Counted from the first letter of the stretch, positions 1-12,429 are shown. The stretch is DNA of 64,000 nucleotides from Phytoseiulus persimilis (GCA_037576195.1 CM075101.1:9362001-9426000); one strand, 5' to 3'. Made by a program: numbers and translations. The notes: a model not told the origin generated them from the sequence alone.

Positions 1-1150
1 CCGGAGCTGCTATCTGTTGTCGCAAACAAGGGCAGCAGAAATTCTGACCGACAGCAAATCGTAATTACAGGAGAAGAACGAAGAGCACCGGCATAAGGTA
101 TTCCTTGACGTGTTTGGCCGAGAGCGGCATGCCGCAATGTCTGACTGCAGGCATGCTGAGAATATTGCGAGAGCTAGAGCTTGGACTCTGAGAGATCACG
201 TGGCGGGGTTGAGCTGAGAAATGTGGAGTATGTGTGAGAGCCCCGTTCGAAGCCGTCTAACGCAAAAGTGAAATGGTCATTCCCAACATAGATTCTCATA
301 CATAGATCTCGTAGAACTGAAGATGTCTCAAGTCACGTGGCAAGAATACCCTGCTCGCTGGAATCGAGATCATTCATCCACCTCTCTAGCTCACTCTCTC
401 CGGTTGTCCGTGAACTTGTGCCCGCCCGGCCGGGCATGCGGTTTTCAGAACTGCGCTCTCGTCCACGTCTTGCATTGTGCGAAACCAAAATTGTCTTATG
501 CTCGATGCCCCGAGGAAAACGCGTTCCCGATTCCTCTCCAGCCATACGTTATATATAGAGCGTTATATATATAGGTGGTCACCGTGAGTCGGGAATCGTC
601 TTACTCTTCCTTCTTTTGGTCACAACACAACTCAGTGAAAATGGTCCGAATCTGGGGAATTCTCTTTGCGAAAACGGTGATGCATCTTGTCGTCCGATCT
701 TCTTCGTTTGCATCAATTGAGCTCGTTCAGTTCTTCCTCCCGGGACGAAAAAGTGGGAGACGAGGACGAGCGAAGTACCCTAGAATTGATCGGATCGATA
801 AGGTGATATCCACAGTCTGGTAGTTTGGAGCAATCAAAGAACTTTTCACCATCGGAGAATTCTTGCAATTCGAATCCCCCGAGTAGAAAAGGGGAGATTA
901 AACTGAGGACGACGCTTCGTCAACAGATCAGTGATTTTTTTTATGATGCTGATGCCATCGGTCGTCGATTTCGACCTGTGGGCCCACCCTTGCCATTTCC
1001 TCGGCGAATGTGGGGAATCCTTACCGGTATCCAATAGAACCAGTACGAACCGGATCGGCTCACTAAAGTTATTTCACGAGCAGTTTTTTCGGGAGAAGTC
1101 AATTCTTGACCGACTGACGCGGATGATGCGAGAAAATATGCGTCCCCTGG
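1..1150. other. No gene or repeat recognised
   Basis: Short open frames only, the longest about 80 residues and overlapping on both strands. A TATATATAG-rich stretch at 548-572 is the only compositional feature. No splice chain or RNA gene was seen. Confidence 0.5.
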
Positions 1151-1299
1151 AACCCCTCAGATAACGGACCCTTCAGAGAACGAGCCCCCTCAGATAACGG
1201 ACCCTTCAGAGAACGGACTTCATGTCGCAGACCTGTATCATGTGAATGGAAATTTGAAGGGAGTATCGTTGGGGAAACTGTGAGCCGCGAACATCCGCG

Positions 1300-1440
1300 A
1301 GGTCGATCTGACATAGGTATTTCTGGGGGTCGTTGAAGGTGGTTTCGAGATCGATCTGACCATACTTCTCTAAGTCCATGGAGGTGATTCCAACATCGAC
1401 TTGATCATATCTCTGGGGGTCTGTGGAGTTGAATCTAGGA
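1300..1440 (-). repeat. Three 45-bp-family units, inverted
   Basis: On the minus strand this reads as units containing TATGGTCAGATCGATCTCGA-like sequence spaced near 45 bp. It is the inverted counterpart of the units at 1656-1910. Confidence 0.7.
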
Positions 1441-1655
1441 GTCCACGGAAGCTGTACCATTATCCCAATAAACACTTTTATTCAATGGAACGATGAGAAC
1501 GATTGTCCCAAACATCCTGAAATCCTTCGAATAACGCCCCCCTCAGATGACACGATCGCAGCTGGAGGCCTGCATGCTATGACATGAAACTCAAGTGCGT
1601 TTCGTTAGAGGAACCAAGACGAATCGCTCATAGCCTTTCCCCCCTTCCACAAAAA

Positions 1656-1745
1656 CATGGTCAGATTGACCCCGGAATCGCACGCATAGACCTCTAAAAG
1701 TATGGTCAGATCGATCCCGGAATCGCATCCATAGCCCTCCAAAAG
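1656..1745 (+). repeat. Two 45-bp units
   Basis: Two adjacent 45-bp units built around ATGGTCAGAT and CCCGGAATCGCA. A third unit is at about 1866-1910 after an interruption of about 120 bp. They match the units in the element at 12438-13547. One unit contains an in-frame stop in the frame open elsewhere, which argues against coding. Confidence 0.75.
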
Positions 1746-1976
1746 TCACCAAAAGGGCGGAGGAAGGGGTTTTAGAGGGCTCATAACTAGAGCAACGGGC
1801 GTAAGTCCTGTCCCTTGTATTCGGAGCAATTTCCCGTCCCGCCAGAAGAAAAATACCTCCAAAAGTATGGTCAGATCGATCCCGAAATCACCCCCGTAGA
1901 CCCCCGGGAGAAAATTATCCGAGGAGTCCGTTATCTGAGGGGTACGTTATCTGAGAGATCCGTTATCTGAGGGGTT

Positions 1977-3397
1977 GGCTATGAGCGGGATTTTAGGTTA
2001 ATTCTTTCAGGGACCGATCGGGTTTCCAGAATCGGACAATTTTTCATCGAGTTATGACCGAAAGGAGGAAGGGTATCAAAATTCCCGGCTCACGGTGATC
2101 ACCATCCGCGTCGGGAAAGCCACCCTTGAACGCGACAATCCACACTTTACTCTGCTGTGTCGGGAGTCGGGACCCACCGCATAACTGTGGGCCTGGGAAT
2201 ACGTGTCTCATCAATCGTGATGAATCGCCACTCGAAGTCAATTGAACCTCCCGTAATGATTCCATACCGGGAAGCTCGAGATGCTCCTTCTCCTGCGCCG
2301 AGGAAAGCTCATGCGGCACTCTGTCGGCTCCCACTTATTCAATTCCAAGATTATCATGCGAAATGTGACTGATGCGATTGGTTGGGAGGGTTAGCGGCTC
2401 ACAGAGCTGATGCGAGTTAATCGGTATATATATTTCGGTAGATTTTCTTCACACATCCTGCAACCCTCCGGGTTTTTGGCCTCCCACACAGGGCTTCGTC
2501 CTTGGTGTCCGTACGCCCCCGTTGGAACCCGGAAATCTCAAAACTTATCTCGACAGGGGAGAGTGAAAACAGTGAGGACTCCCCTGATACGGCATCAAGT
2601 TCAGCATTCGTTTCCGTTCCCTTTCAACCAGCAAAATGAACACGTCTCGCAGTTCGATTCGATCATCGTGTAGAGCGACGTCGTCGGCCCCCTGTGGAAG
2701 TCCCAAGCTGACCGGTGAAGCCAGCCACTTGTACCCCGTCCTCTTCAGAAACAAACGACCGAACTTCCGCATCCGCCTCTCAGACCTTGTTTCAGAGCGC
2801 TGAAGATTCTTCATTGCAGAAATTTCCCGAAACCATGTGATATATCGATAGCTGTTGCGTGTCAAGTTTCACATTGCTCGCGAGTCGACCTGCTGGGAGA
2901 ACAGGAAGGTCTTCATTATTCGGACCCATCCGAGTTTCCAGCAACCAGCGTATCACAACGCGGGCATTCCACGGAAAAAAAGGCTTGCAGAAGACGAGGA
3001 ATAAGAGCAGCGTTCTGTGAATCAACTTCAACTTGATGCGCCACGGCGGCGCACAAAAGGAACGATGGCTCCACATCGGAGCTCGAAGCTCCTGTTCCGT
3101 GCCATTGTATTATAGATATCTCTGGGCATGGCTTTCTCACGCTTGATTTCGATCAAAGTTCCGGGGAAGAATGCTGGGCCCAGTCAGTTGGACGGAGCCT
3201 CGCGGCGAATGAGGAAGACCATCTTCCTCGACTTTATCAGCGCTCCAGCCTCATATTCAGGCTCGAGCAAATCTCAATTCCCAACTCCCCGAGTCCCTCG
3301 CGGTCGTCCAAGCTGCTTTACCGGAGTTCGCCGCACAGTGAGTCCGGTCGGAGCGGGGGTCGAGGAATCGTTTCTTCGAGTCTAAGCAATGGAACTA
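1977..3397. other. No gene recognised
   Basis: Frames up to 106 residues on the minus strand (2545-2865) overlap others, with no recognisable protein. No repeats were seen. Confidence 0.45.
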
Positions 3398-4294
3398 TTA
3401 GGGTTCAATCGATGCCCTGATGTGGGGTGCTCCGAGTTTGTTGTGCAGTTGAGACTCCTTCTGGCGCAAGGATGCGTCCGGAGAAAGGATTTGGAGGGAG
3501 GGGAGCCGACGAACGATCAGCGGGTTTTTGCGAGTGACGGAGTTTTCAAAGGCCTTTTCGAGCAGTTGGCGATCGTGGTCTCGATAGAGTTCACGATTTG
3601 TGAGACGCGGAGCTCGCTCCTGCCGACGATCAGGTTTTTCCCTGGAAATTGATCTATTGCCCGAGGCGACTCCGTCAGGCTTCGAGAATGGGATCCGCGA
3701 CAGACCACGGTAATCCTTCTCCGGAACTAAATCTGACGGATGCGACTTCTGACAGCTTTTGCTCCCCGACTCCGAAGACGGCCAACTGTCCTCGAGGGTC
3801 CTCGTTCTAGTTGGCTTCTTTCTCACTCGGCGTCGAGACCGTTTCCGCAAGTGGTTGCCGCGGAAATAGATCGATGGTTTCGATAGACAATTGGGGTGAC
3901 GGCAGACACCGGAATGCAATGAGAAGTCAGCGAAGCCCGTTGCTCGAAGAACGCTATCCCTCGCCCGCGGATCAGTCGGAAATTTCGGAGGCGGCACGCT
4001 CGTGCCGACTGCCCTCGAAAGTGCCCGAAACGAGCGTCGGCGACTCCGTTTATCAGGCCTCGAGGACTCGACCTGACATTGATAACGTTTTGTGGCTTCA
4101 ACTAGATGTTCCATCATTCCGCGACATCGGGAGTCGAGAAGCTGACAAGATAGAGGATGTATCGCCTTTTTGCATGCAAGAGCGATTCCGTTCCACGGTC
4201 CCAGCGACCCACTGACATTCATGGTTATCACCATCGCGCATGACAATGCTATCGCATGCCCTCGACGGAGCATGAAGATGAGATCATCGGCCAA
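3398..4294 (-). CDS. Unrecognised long open frame, 298 residues, basic
   Basis: The longest single open frame in the window, ending in TAA at 3398. The predicted protein is rich in Arg, Ser and Lys (for example RKRSRRRVRKKPTRTRT near the middle) with a more ordinary C-terminal part (RQLLEKAFENSVTRKN, then PSLQILSPDASLRQKESQL). No family is recognised. About 300 codons without a stop is unlikely, though not impossible, by chance at this GC level. Shorter frames overlap it on the plus strand (3811-4215), so the coding strand is not certain. It could be one large exon, a degraded gene, or chance. The first ATG is used only for lack of other evidence. Confidence 0.35.
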   Translation of the reverse strand: MADDLIFMLRRGHAIALSCAMVITMNVSGSLGPWNGIALACKKAIHPLSCQLLDSRCRGMMEHLVEATKRYQCQVESSRPDKRSRRRSFRALSRAVGTSVPPPKFPTDPRARDSVLRATGFADFSLHSGVCRHPNCLSKPSIYFRGNHLRKRSRRRVRKKPTRTRTLEDSWPSSESGSKSCQKSHPSDLVPEKDYRGLSRIPFSKPDGVASGNRSISREKPDRRQERAPRLTNRELYRDHDRQLLEKAFENSVTRKNPLIVRRLPSLQILSPDASLRQKESQLHNKLGAPHIRASIEP

Positions 4295-4683
4295 CTCTGG
4301 AGGCTCGAACTCCCGATCGAACTCGAACCATCCACAACTTTTGTGTTGCTTGAGTTGCCAACTTTACGTATAGTCTGCTTCGCCAATCATTAGAAACTCA
4401 ACTCGGCTGAGATAAGGACGACGGAAAAATATCGATGAGATCGGAGCGAGTCACGTGCATTGAACAAGCGTAACACCGCCGACCCAAAGTAGTCGAGCTA
4501 CAAATCGATGGAAGCGATCGATTAAAGGTTAGGGCTAACTTTTTCGGAGCGTTTGCTCATGGGGAAGAATCATCGGGCCCCCAACGATGAGGCTAGCGCT
4601 CAGATAACCGCTTACGATTGCTTCCCATGCGGAACGTAGTTTCCGTCGACGTTTCGTGCCGTTCCGCCTTCCTCATAGTTCAG

Positions 4684-4963
4684 AGATGTCGTGGGCATCA
4701 TTTCAGCGCTGTGCGCTGTCGCATTCTCAGGAGCGTTTGTGAGTTGCACGTTCGCGTTCCGTTCCATCATCCGGAAGAAACTCTTTCTCATGAACGCGGC
4801 TGGTCTGGAGCTCCATCTGCGGTCAGCGAGGGACGAAGACAGAAACGGGACCGGTTCAGAGAATGACCTTGTGGTTAGATTCGCTGACCCGCCGCGATGG
4901 AACGAGCGAAACGGACCGCCGAAGACAATGCGCTCCGAGTGCGTGGAATCGAGTCAGGACATG
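4684..4963 (+). CDS. Candidate internal exon with a transmembrane segment
   Basis: 280 bp bounded by a good acceptor (CCTTCCTCATAGTTCAG) and a perfect donor (ATG|GTAAGTAT), open in the frame that leaves in phase 0. It encodes a hydrophobic stretch (VVGIISALCAVAFSGAFVSC), then a basic stop-transfer-like RSIIRKK, then a polar acidic tail (RSARDEDRNGTGSENDLVV and so on). The layout suggests a single-pass membrane protein with the tail inside, but no family is recognised. The neighbouring exons were not found; plus-strand frames further on (6119-6364, 6394-6645, 6868-7053) are possible continuations. Confidence 0.35.
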
Positions 4964-5280
4964 GTAAGTATGGATGATCTTCAACAGTTCGGCGAGGAAA
5001 TGCGGGGATGGCAGAACGATTCAGAGAGTTCTCACCTCATCTGTATGGGGCTTCCTCTTGGGCAAAACCTCAGTTCGGAGAGTTTCTCTTTGTTTTCCGG
5101 CTGAACCTCTCAGCCAGCCCTCAGAAGTGTCCTGGGATCACCTTTCGGTATTGCTTCAGTAACACTCCATATCGCCTCGCAAATCCCATTGCGGGCGGTG
5201 GGCTTGGGTCTTAAGATGGCTCAGATTTAATTCTGATACAAATTAAATCCTCTTTTTACCACATAAGAAATTTTTGTTGT

Positions 5281-5350
5281 CGGCCGGAGATCGAACCCGC
5301 GATTGCTAGCTTAGCGTGGCACCCGAGGCGTTGGTTTATGCCACACGGCC
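5281..5350 (-). repeat. tRNA-derived SINE head or tRNA pseudogene
   Basis: The minus strand reads GGCCGTGTGGCATAAACCAA at the 5' end and GCGGGTTCGATCTCCGGCCG at the 3' end. The second part is close to the RNA polymerase III B box (GGTTCGANNCC), and GGCCG and CGGCC can form an acceptor-like stem. The anticodon arm does not fold properly and the T stem has only about four pairs. The sequence then runs into an A-rich segment (CAACAAAAATTTCTTATG, 5280 downwards), as a SINE body would. No second copy was seen in the window. Confidence 0.5.
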
Positions 5351-5638
5351 AACGAGCCGAGCGTAGTTCGGAGAGTTTGCCGGCGAAATTTCAGCGCCAT
5401 TCGCGCGATCGGGAGTACACGAACTGAACAAACTCAATTACGCATCTTCACCGCTAGATCTCTTCTTTGGAGTGACTCATAGAGTGGGCTCGACTACGCC
5501 GTAACCGGAGTTGCTCCTTTTCCTGGCCAGACAAACTCAGCGTGGGACAGTATAAATGATCCGCAGTTGACATGGTCCATCTAGTCGACAGCGGAATACT
5601 TCAGGCTCTGGTGCCCTACCACGAGAGAACACGTTGAG

Positions 5639-7352
5639 TTGTTTTCGATACCCACCCAGATGAGGAATTCAGTACTCCCTAGATTTTTCGAGCAGGCGCT
5701 ACTTGACGTCACGTTTGAGAGAGTGCCCCACTGGGCCGATAGCTCGGCGAATATCACGATAGAATGGACACGCTCAGAGCATTCTCATGCATGGCAGAGA
5801 CATTTGCTGGCAGCTAAAGAGATTCCAATGGGAGACACGAACATTCTCCGCTCTTCCTGCTCAAGATCCGTATCAGGATTGAATGAAGGATGGATTTCAT
5901 ATAACAACAGATTTCTCAAAAGAATCTTTTTAGAAGAAAAACCTTAACGAAAGAGTCCGAGTCAAGCTGTGATAGGACTCCAGAGAACGACATTTTCAGC
6001 TCTCGCAGAAGGCGAGTCATTGCGGTGACACACAAATGAGTGCAACGGAAAATTCATATCATTCTTAGCGCTTGTTAGCTAAGCGATCGAGATTCTTCCC
6101 GCTTGGATTACTCTCTCCATGCTGAAGGCGGAAAGTATCCTACAGAGATGGGCTGTGCAGGTCGAACGTCTCGCAGAAACACGTATGTTTCGTCGACGTG
6201 CACTCGCTTCTTCCGTGCACATGGCACCGCAAACATCGCGTTCTCCGGGTGACCTCCCGGATGCTCCGCTTGACCAGATGGGAATCACTTTTCTCCAGCG
6301 ATTTCTCTCGTGGGCGAAGGAGCTCTCGTGGAGCTCTGATCGAGCGAAGATAAATTATCATTAGATGCCACCACTCAAGCATGCCGAGAGTTATTGCCGC
6401 GTTCGGAAATCGAGCCCGCAGGACTTCCTGCCCTCTGCACTCGCGAGGCAGTGACCTCAACCGTCATGTCAGGGGAACTTGTTTCCAGAATCCAAGAGAT
6501 GGCCTCGATACCGCTCGTGGGGGTTAGGCCCGCGAAGCCGAAGCATTCTCCGGGAAAGAGTCCAACTCAGCTTGTGGGATACCTGGCTGTCTCAAACGGC
6601 CAGATTTCGTTCGAACTGTTTCGTTCTGCAGCAATATCATGGTAGGGCTCGGTTCTCGCGTAAACTCGCTAAATGGTGACAGGACCAACATCTGGCTGAG
6701 GAGATATCCAGTGTTCTCGCTCGAGGGTCGCACCGTTACAGCAGCATGCATAACACTCAATCCATTCCCTGTTGGAAACCCTTCTTGGTGAGTAAAATGA
6801 ATGACTGGGGTGGCTCGCTCAACCAGGAGGTGCTGCGGCCCAGCACATAAAAATAGCAAAAGGCTCCAGCGTGGGGAAACTCGCCGCCCGCCGACTCGAG
6901 ACGGATAACCCGAACAACGACTGCATTGCGGTTGACGGAAAGCCTCGAAGCCAAGGCCCCAGAACAAAGAAACCTCCTGTGGACGACAACGACGTGCTCA
7001 ATAAATTTTGGAGCGTCATCTGTGTCGATAAAATCCGCCCGACAGCTATGTAGTGTCGGATTGTCGATCGTTACTTCGCGTCACTTGAGTTCGATTCGGA
7101 GAGCCGCTGCTGTCGCTGGCGGCTTCGATTTTTTCTTGTTTGTTGCAGGTATCGGGGATTCTGAGTGAGAGGGGAACACATGCAAATTTTGCCAAGCGTC
7201 GTCGGCAGGGGACTGCTGAATGCATTGCGAGGGCACAAATTTCGAGCTCGGGCGCAGAGAGGAATTCCGTGGTTCTCCTCAAAACTGAATGTCCTCTGCG
7301 GCGCTCTCGTCGATTACTCGGGGAGACCCGGATGCGAGCGAAAGAGCGTTGA
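5639..7352 (+). other. Cluster of short plus-strand open frames, coding status unclear
   Basis: Frames at 5639-5947, 6119-6364, 6394-6645, about 6868-7053 and 7150-7352 read like ordinary protein (for example SGELVSRIQEMASIPLVGVR near 6480 and DDNDVLNKFWSVICVDK near 6985). The 7150 frame follows a strong acceptor (CTTGTTTGTTGCAG). Several end in stops, so they cannot all be internal exons of one gene. No family is recognised and minus-strand frames overlap, so this is only a flag for transcript mapping. Confidence 0.25.
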
Positions 7353-10300
7353 AACTTTGCGACGAAACTTCATTCATTCGCCCAAGCAGAGCTTTTCCCA
7401 TATTTGTTATTCATCCATCATGGGTCCCAGAGCTCCCTCGACGAATCCAGTGCGAGTATATTTTACCGTCGAGGTACAATAGCGCTCTGAGCAGACTCGT
7501 GTCTTCAAAACGCTGGGGACGCCCCGTTCCGCACCGAGAAGAATAACATTGAAACGAGACGTTGAGGCTGAGGTCTCATCCCGTGTCGGTAAATACGCCA
7601 CCGATGAACCCTTCACATGTCCGGGAGCCTGCGGATCTCAACCTCAAACGCATGAAGTGGAATCCTTTTGATGCGTCAATTTCCGGAGGCATGCGAGTAG
7701 GGTCGCGGCATCGGGAGGAGTTTGATTCACCGATGGCACAACTTCGTGTATTCTCCACGACGATTCTGATGAATCGGAATATGTTTGGAAAAACAAAGGT
7801 ACTATCAACACCACAGTTCTGGTCCAGCAAAAATGCGGACTTTCGACATCCTACTATGTCTGGCACTATCATCTCGTTGCCACCGATCACAGTAACTGCC
7901 GTATGCTTTCAATGAGAGGGTATGCCCTTGTATTCTTCAAATTTTCGGAAAGCTCCCGTCTCTGGAGTTATTTCTCGAGACCACCAGTCTACGTTTCCAC
8001 AAAAGAACAAGAAACGGTAACCCATTCGACTTCATTCCATATTCAATTCCTAGCGTAACTCGAATTTTATCTCACTGAGTACCGCTTGAATGTGTCAAGT
8101 TCCATCAGCTTTCTTCGGAACGATTCCAAAACAGCTCTGAAACTCGCGTTTGTGATCCCTCGGATGCTTGAACCTCGTGCTTCGCTTCCACATCCACAGA
8201 AACTTTTTTTTTATGGGCGGAGGTTCGTCTTCGTCGTCCTAGAGGAAGGCTCCCCCTCAAAGTTCTTGTGAGGTTCGCACTTCATGATTGAACGGAAGTG
8301 GGAGTTTTTGTCGCACGTCCTTTCTTGAAAGTCATATATCCGCTTGTTAACGGATGGATAAAAGCGTCGCGAGCTCCGCAATCAATTTCGGGGGAGTCGG
8401 CTGGACTTCATCGCAGAGGAAGGCTTTCCCCCCCAGATGACAGTTGTGTCTTCTCCTGGACGGCCCGCTGAAATACTCCCAAGGAAGAGATTCTCGTTAT
8501 CCCATGGATTCTTCCATGCTTCCATGAATGACAACCTGTAGAAGTAGAGGCAACGCTGGAGATTTTGTGTTTGTAGACGACTTGACACCCCATTGACGAG
8601 CCTGCTGCCCGAACACAGTTTCGATGTTTCCTTCCGACAGAGAGTCAGATAACGCGACGATACGACGAGCTTGACAGCGAGTCGAGAGGTCCCTTGACGG
8701 GAATTCCTGACACTTTGTAGTCGGTGGAGCACTTGGAGGCAATCGAACGCTCCGAAGGTCACGGGTAACCAGGGCGTTGGCGCTTCTGGAAGTCTGCGTG
8801 AGCTTGAACACGCCAAGTCATGGAACCAATGACAGAGCTCAACGGAGAGCACGGGTACTTCAAACCCCCCGCTAGTGCTTCAAACACTCCAGCAAAACTG
8901 AAAAACTTCCGGCCCATCTGAGTGAGCACCAGAGAGGATCCCGCCAGTCGAGAAAATAAGGAAGGAGTGTCGGGGTTCTCTGAGGCTCAAGGCAACGAAC
9001 CCGGAGGGTGATCGGAGGGTGGCTTCCGAAACAAAAGACCTCCCACGCAAAGTTTACTACCGGATATTATATTCATCCGCTCGTCCGCTCGAGTCTTTGA
9101 ATATCCTGCGTCATAAGAACTTCTAAAAAGAACACAACAGGAAACGAACTTCCTGCCGCCGAGCGAAGCCGCTGCTGTATCAATTATGCGGCGGACTTCG
9201 CACTTATGAGCTCTCCGGAGTGATACGAGGTCGCGATTGAGGTCTGGCTGAATTTTCTTCTGGCATCTTCCTCATGTGATGGAATGCACTAACGAGAGAT
9301 CGGAGTGCCGTCTTGAATAAAATCAAGCACAAGACGCACAGTCCTCACAAAGTGATTAGAACGACTCCCTTCCGCGAGAACGAAACCTTTCAATCCCGCC
9401 GAATCGGAATCGCGAGTGAAATAATTCCCGATCACGTTTCCTGAGGTTGACATTCGCGCTCTACACCAAGCGCTCCAGGAAGCCATCTCCGAGCTCGCAG
9501 CGGCTCGTTGCGAGAGGCTCCCTCGGGCAGCTTCTCGAAAATGTTTTTCTCCTAGAGAAACACTGCATCTTCCCGCGGGAAACGGATCCCCTCCTTCGCT
9601 GTGGTCCGCGTCTCGACCTCGCTCAAGCCCGATGTTCTCGTCGCGTTCTCAACAGATCCATCCGGAACACTCGAGAACCGAGCAGAGGGGAGACTGAGGG
9701 TATCGCCAAGGCTCCAACCGGGGCCTTTTTCGTATCGGGCCCGCGCACTTACCAGGGAATCTCTCGTGAAAAAAGCTGAAAGCGTTTTCCAGCCTGAAAG
9801 AGATTTCTCGCCTTAACTGTCGCGATCAAACTCTCGACACCTCGTCTGTCTTCCGGTTAATCAATCGGATCCCAGAATTATGGGCTTATCAACGAAGATG
9901 GACTTCTCCAAGTAGTCGCTACTCTAATTAAGATTATCCGAAATCTCTCGGAAGAAGCGAATCCAAGACTCGTCGATCTGTCCGGATGTATTCCGCCTGT
10001 ATCTAGAAGAGTCAGCCGGGCGCGAAAACCGACTCAAAACCTTCGTTCGACACAATGAAGACATGGCTCCGGTACCGCACGCGAAGCTGTTTTTGGCGTA
10101 CACAAAACTTGGACCTCTCGGCCGTAACATTAAAGTATTAGCTAACCTAGAATCAGCGCACTCATCGTCGTTCCACGAATAGGATCGGCCACCCGGCTGA
10201 GTCCGTTTGTGAAAACGGAATCCTTTTCGAAGGCGCGTCTCTCAACTATATGGCCACCATTTAGGACTAGGTCCCTGATCACTGTCGAGGCCATCGCTCC

Positions 10301-11639
10301 TGTCGTCGCCAGAACCATATTCGTACCAGCGGGAATCGATGATCACGGGGCATCATCGAACGCATAATCTCCCGCCGCAGGTCAGTATAACTCAATTCAG
10401 CAATGGAAACCCGTGATTGCTCCTTCAACACCCGAGTTCGTCGGACATGAGACACTCGGGTGAGATGAAATAGGACTTGGAAAAGACTTGCCTCCGGGGA
10501 AGCTCGGGTATGGTCAACTGCTTAAAGAAAACTCTTTCCCACTTCAGGGGCGTTCGATTCCGGAAAGCATCGGTTCGGGGTACAGATCGCTGCCTCATCT
10601 GAGTCTCATTCAACGTGTCATCCTTGGCGCCCCACGATAAGCCCTCATCGGATCCGGTGAGCTGCCTGGACTCATGAACCCTCCGTTGGGAGGAAAAGAA
10701 AGCATCGCTGAAGTATGAGACGGGGAATTCGAACTCGTTATCTTCATGTCTCTCCCTCTGTTTGGAAAGCGGGTGTCGATGAGAATTGAGTCATCACTTC
10801 ATTCGTTCATCTCGCGACTTGACCAGTCCCGATGGGTTCCTAAGAGTAGCTAGAGAAGTACCTAATGACTTCAAGAGATTCGATGAGAGACCCGAGGAAG
10901 GAGGGGACCCAGGAACAGGACAGCGGAGCTGGTGAGCTAGAACCCCTCGGGCACAAATGGCTGCACCTCTCTGTCTTCGAGGATTTACCGAGGTCAGAAC
11001 ACCTCAACTTGAGTTCCGAGTTGGACGACTGAGCCAACGTGTCCATTTGTGAAACCCCTCAAGTCTAGGTCAAACATCCTGAAACGTCTCGCCCGCGTCG
11101 GGAATCAGCTCTAGTTATATTTTTTGAATTGAATGCATTAGAGAGATCATCGTTCAACTGCTCATTGGGATTGGTGGAATCCTCGAATCCAGCCATGGCA
11201 GCTCATCTTCTAATTCCTAGCTTGCTGACCTGAGCTATTCATCACATTCTATCTCGCGAGAGCTAACCCGCCACGATCGGTGTTTATCTCGGTGAAGTAT
11301 GAGCCGTTCCGTTTGAAGAATGTCTTCAGGCTCCCTGCGGATGGAAGCGAGGATGTAACATACGAGCTAAAATCAGCGGGTCAGATTCCATCACAGCTTG
11401 AAGGTTGATTTCTCTGGGAAGCTTTGAACGGATTGGGAGTCTCGTCAGTTCAGATACTTCTGATCTCGAACGTCCGTCATAAAAACATTATAACGCTCAT
11501 TCTCGGAACTCTTAGCGTATCCTTCTTAGCATTGGCTTCGCACATATCTTCTGTCCGAACTCGACCTGCCACAAACCGCGAGGTACAACGATTCGTAATC
11601 TGTACTTTGAGCAGTGTCGGGTATAATCATAACTCTGAA
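7353..11639. other. No gene recognised
   Basis: The longest frame is 156 residues on the minus strand (8382-8852), with no recognisable family. Otherwise only short frames, no repeats or RNA genes seen. Confidence 0.45.
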
Positions 11640-12000
11640 TATGATTACTGCCGCCAGGTCCTGTGATTAGGGTTATGATTATAATCATCATCATAATCAC
11701 ATTCATTCCGTGATTATGAGATTTTTTTTAAAACAGGATTTTTGGGATGATTGAGACATGGTCGGGGGTTTTCGGTATCGCTGAGCACGAGACAGTTGTG
11801 ATTTTCACTCCATCTATCCATCCTGACGCGGAATTCGTTTAGGAGGCCAGATCCATGACTGTGATCTCGGCGTCGTCATCCGACTTTCTGGTAAACCAAT
11901 ATTCTGGGGGCGGTTCAGAAGTGCTCGAGTTTTCTTGAAATTGGTGATCACGATGCTCGTCTTGGTTCTCTGCTATCCATCCGTCCTTATACGGAGATCA
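11640..12000 (+). repeat. Diverged interspersed repeat, copy A
   Basis: Aligns to the reverse complement of 13995-14350. Shared landmarks include TTATGATTATAATCAT, a GTAATCATG-like block, a GGGATGATTGAG-like block, a CGGGGGTTTTCGG-like block, TCGCTGAGCA and CCTGACGCGGAATTC. Ends are not sharp. No coding sequence is seen. Confidence 0.65.
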
Positions 12001-12429
12001 ATGATCACACATGAGGAGTTGAGGTGATAGTGATGGTGAACTAAGATCACGTGGACTGTAGCCATACACGAAATTATCTAATTTGCTCTTGCCCTCTCCG
12101 CAAATACTGCTCTACTCCCGATAAACCTGGGAAATAAGCGAGAAATTCAACCAAAGAATCATTAGGAGGCGTGCCGTGCTGAAACAGGTGTGCGGAGACA
12201 CGGTTCCAACCTGACACACTCTCCTGTCAGAGTCGTTGAAGTCTCTCGAACATGTGTACATGGAGCGGTTCGCAGTTCTAGCAGACAGGCTCAGGTGGGG
12301 AGGCAGCCGTCGACGCACTTGTTCAGAGGTGCTCCGCAAGCTGCTCTCGGTTAATACCGCTTCTCTATACTGCCATGAAGTTGAACGGTACCATTCGAAT
12401 CCTGCCTAAAGCCCGGCGAAGGACGACTA

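Larger units (their letters stand above)
1151..1976. mobile_element. Fold-back-like element with AACCCCTCAGATAACGGA ends
   Basis: The left end begins AACCCCTCAGATAACGGA, and the right end, read on the other strand, begins with the same 18 bases. Both ends carry extra subterminal copies of the CTCAGATAACGG motif: two at left (1153-1205, unit about 36 bp) and three at right (1922-1976). Inside are 45-bp units in minus orientation at about 1300-1440 and in plus orientation at 1656-1745 and 1862-1910, so the interior is also an inverted repeat. No transposase frame and no clear target duplication were seen, so superfamily is unassigned. Confidence 0.6.

Noticed and set aside
548..572. TATA-box-like promoter
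   Set aside because: It is a simple TATATA tract with no gene model downstream to support it.
5281..5350. Functional tRNA gene on the minus strand
   Set aside because: The anticodon arm and T stem do not fold correctly and the sequence runs into an A-rich body, so a SINE head or pseudogene fits better.
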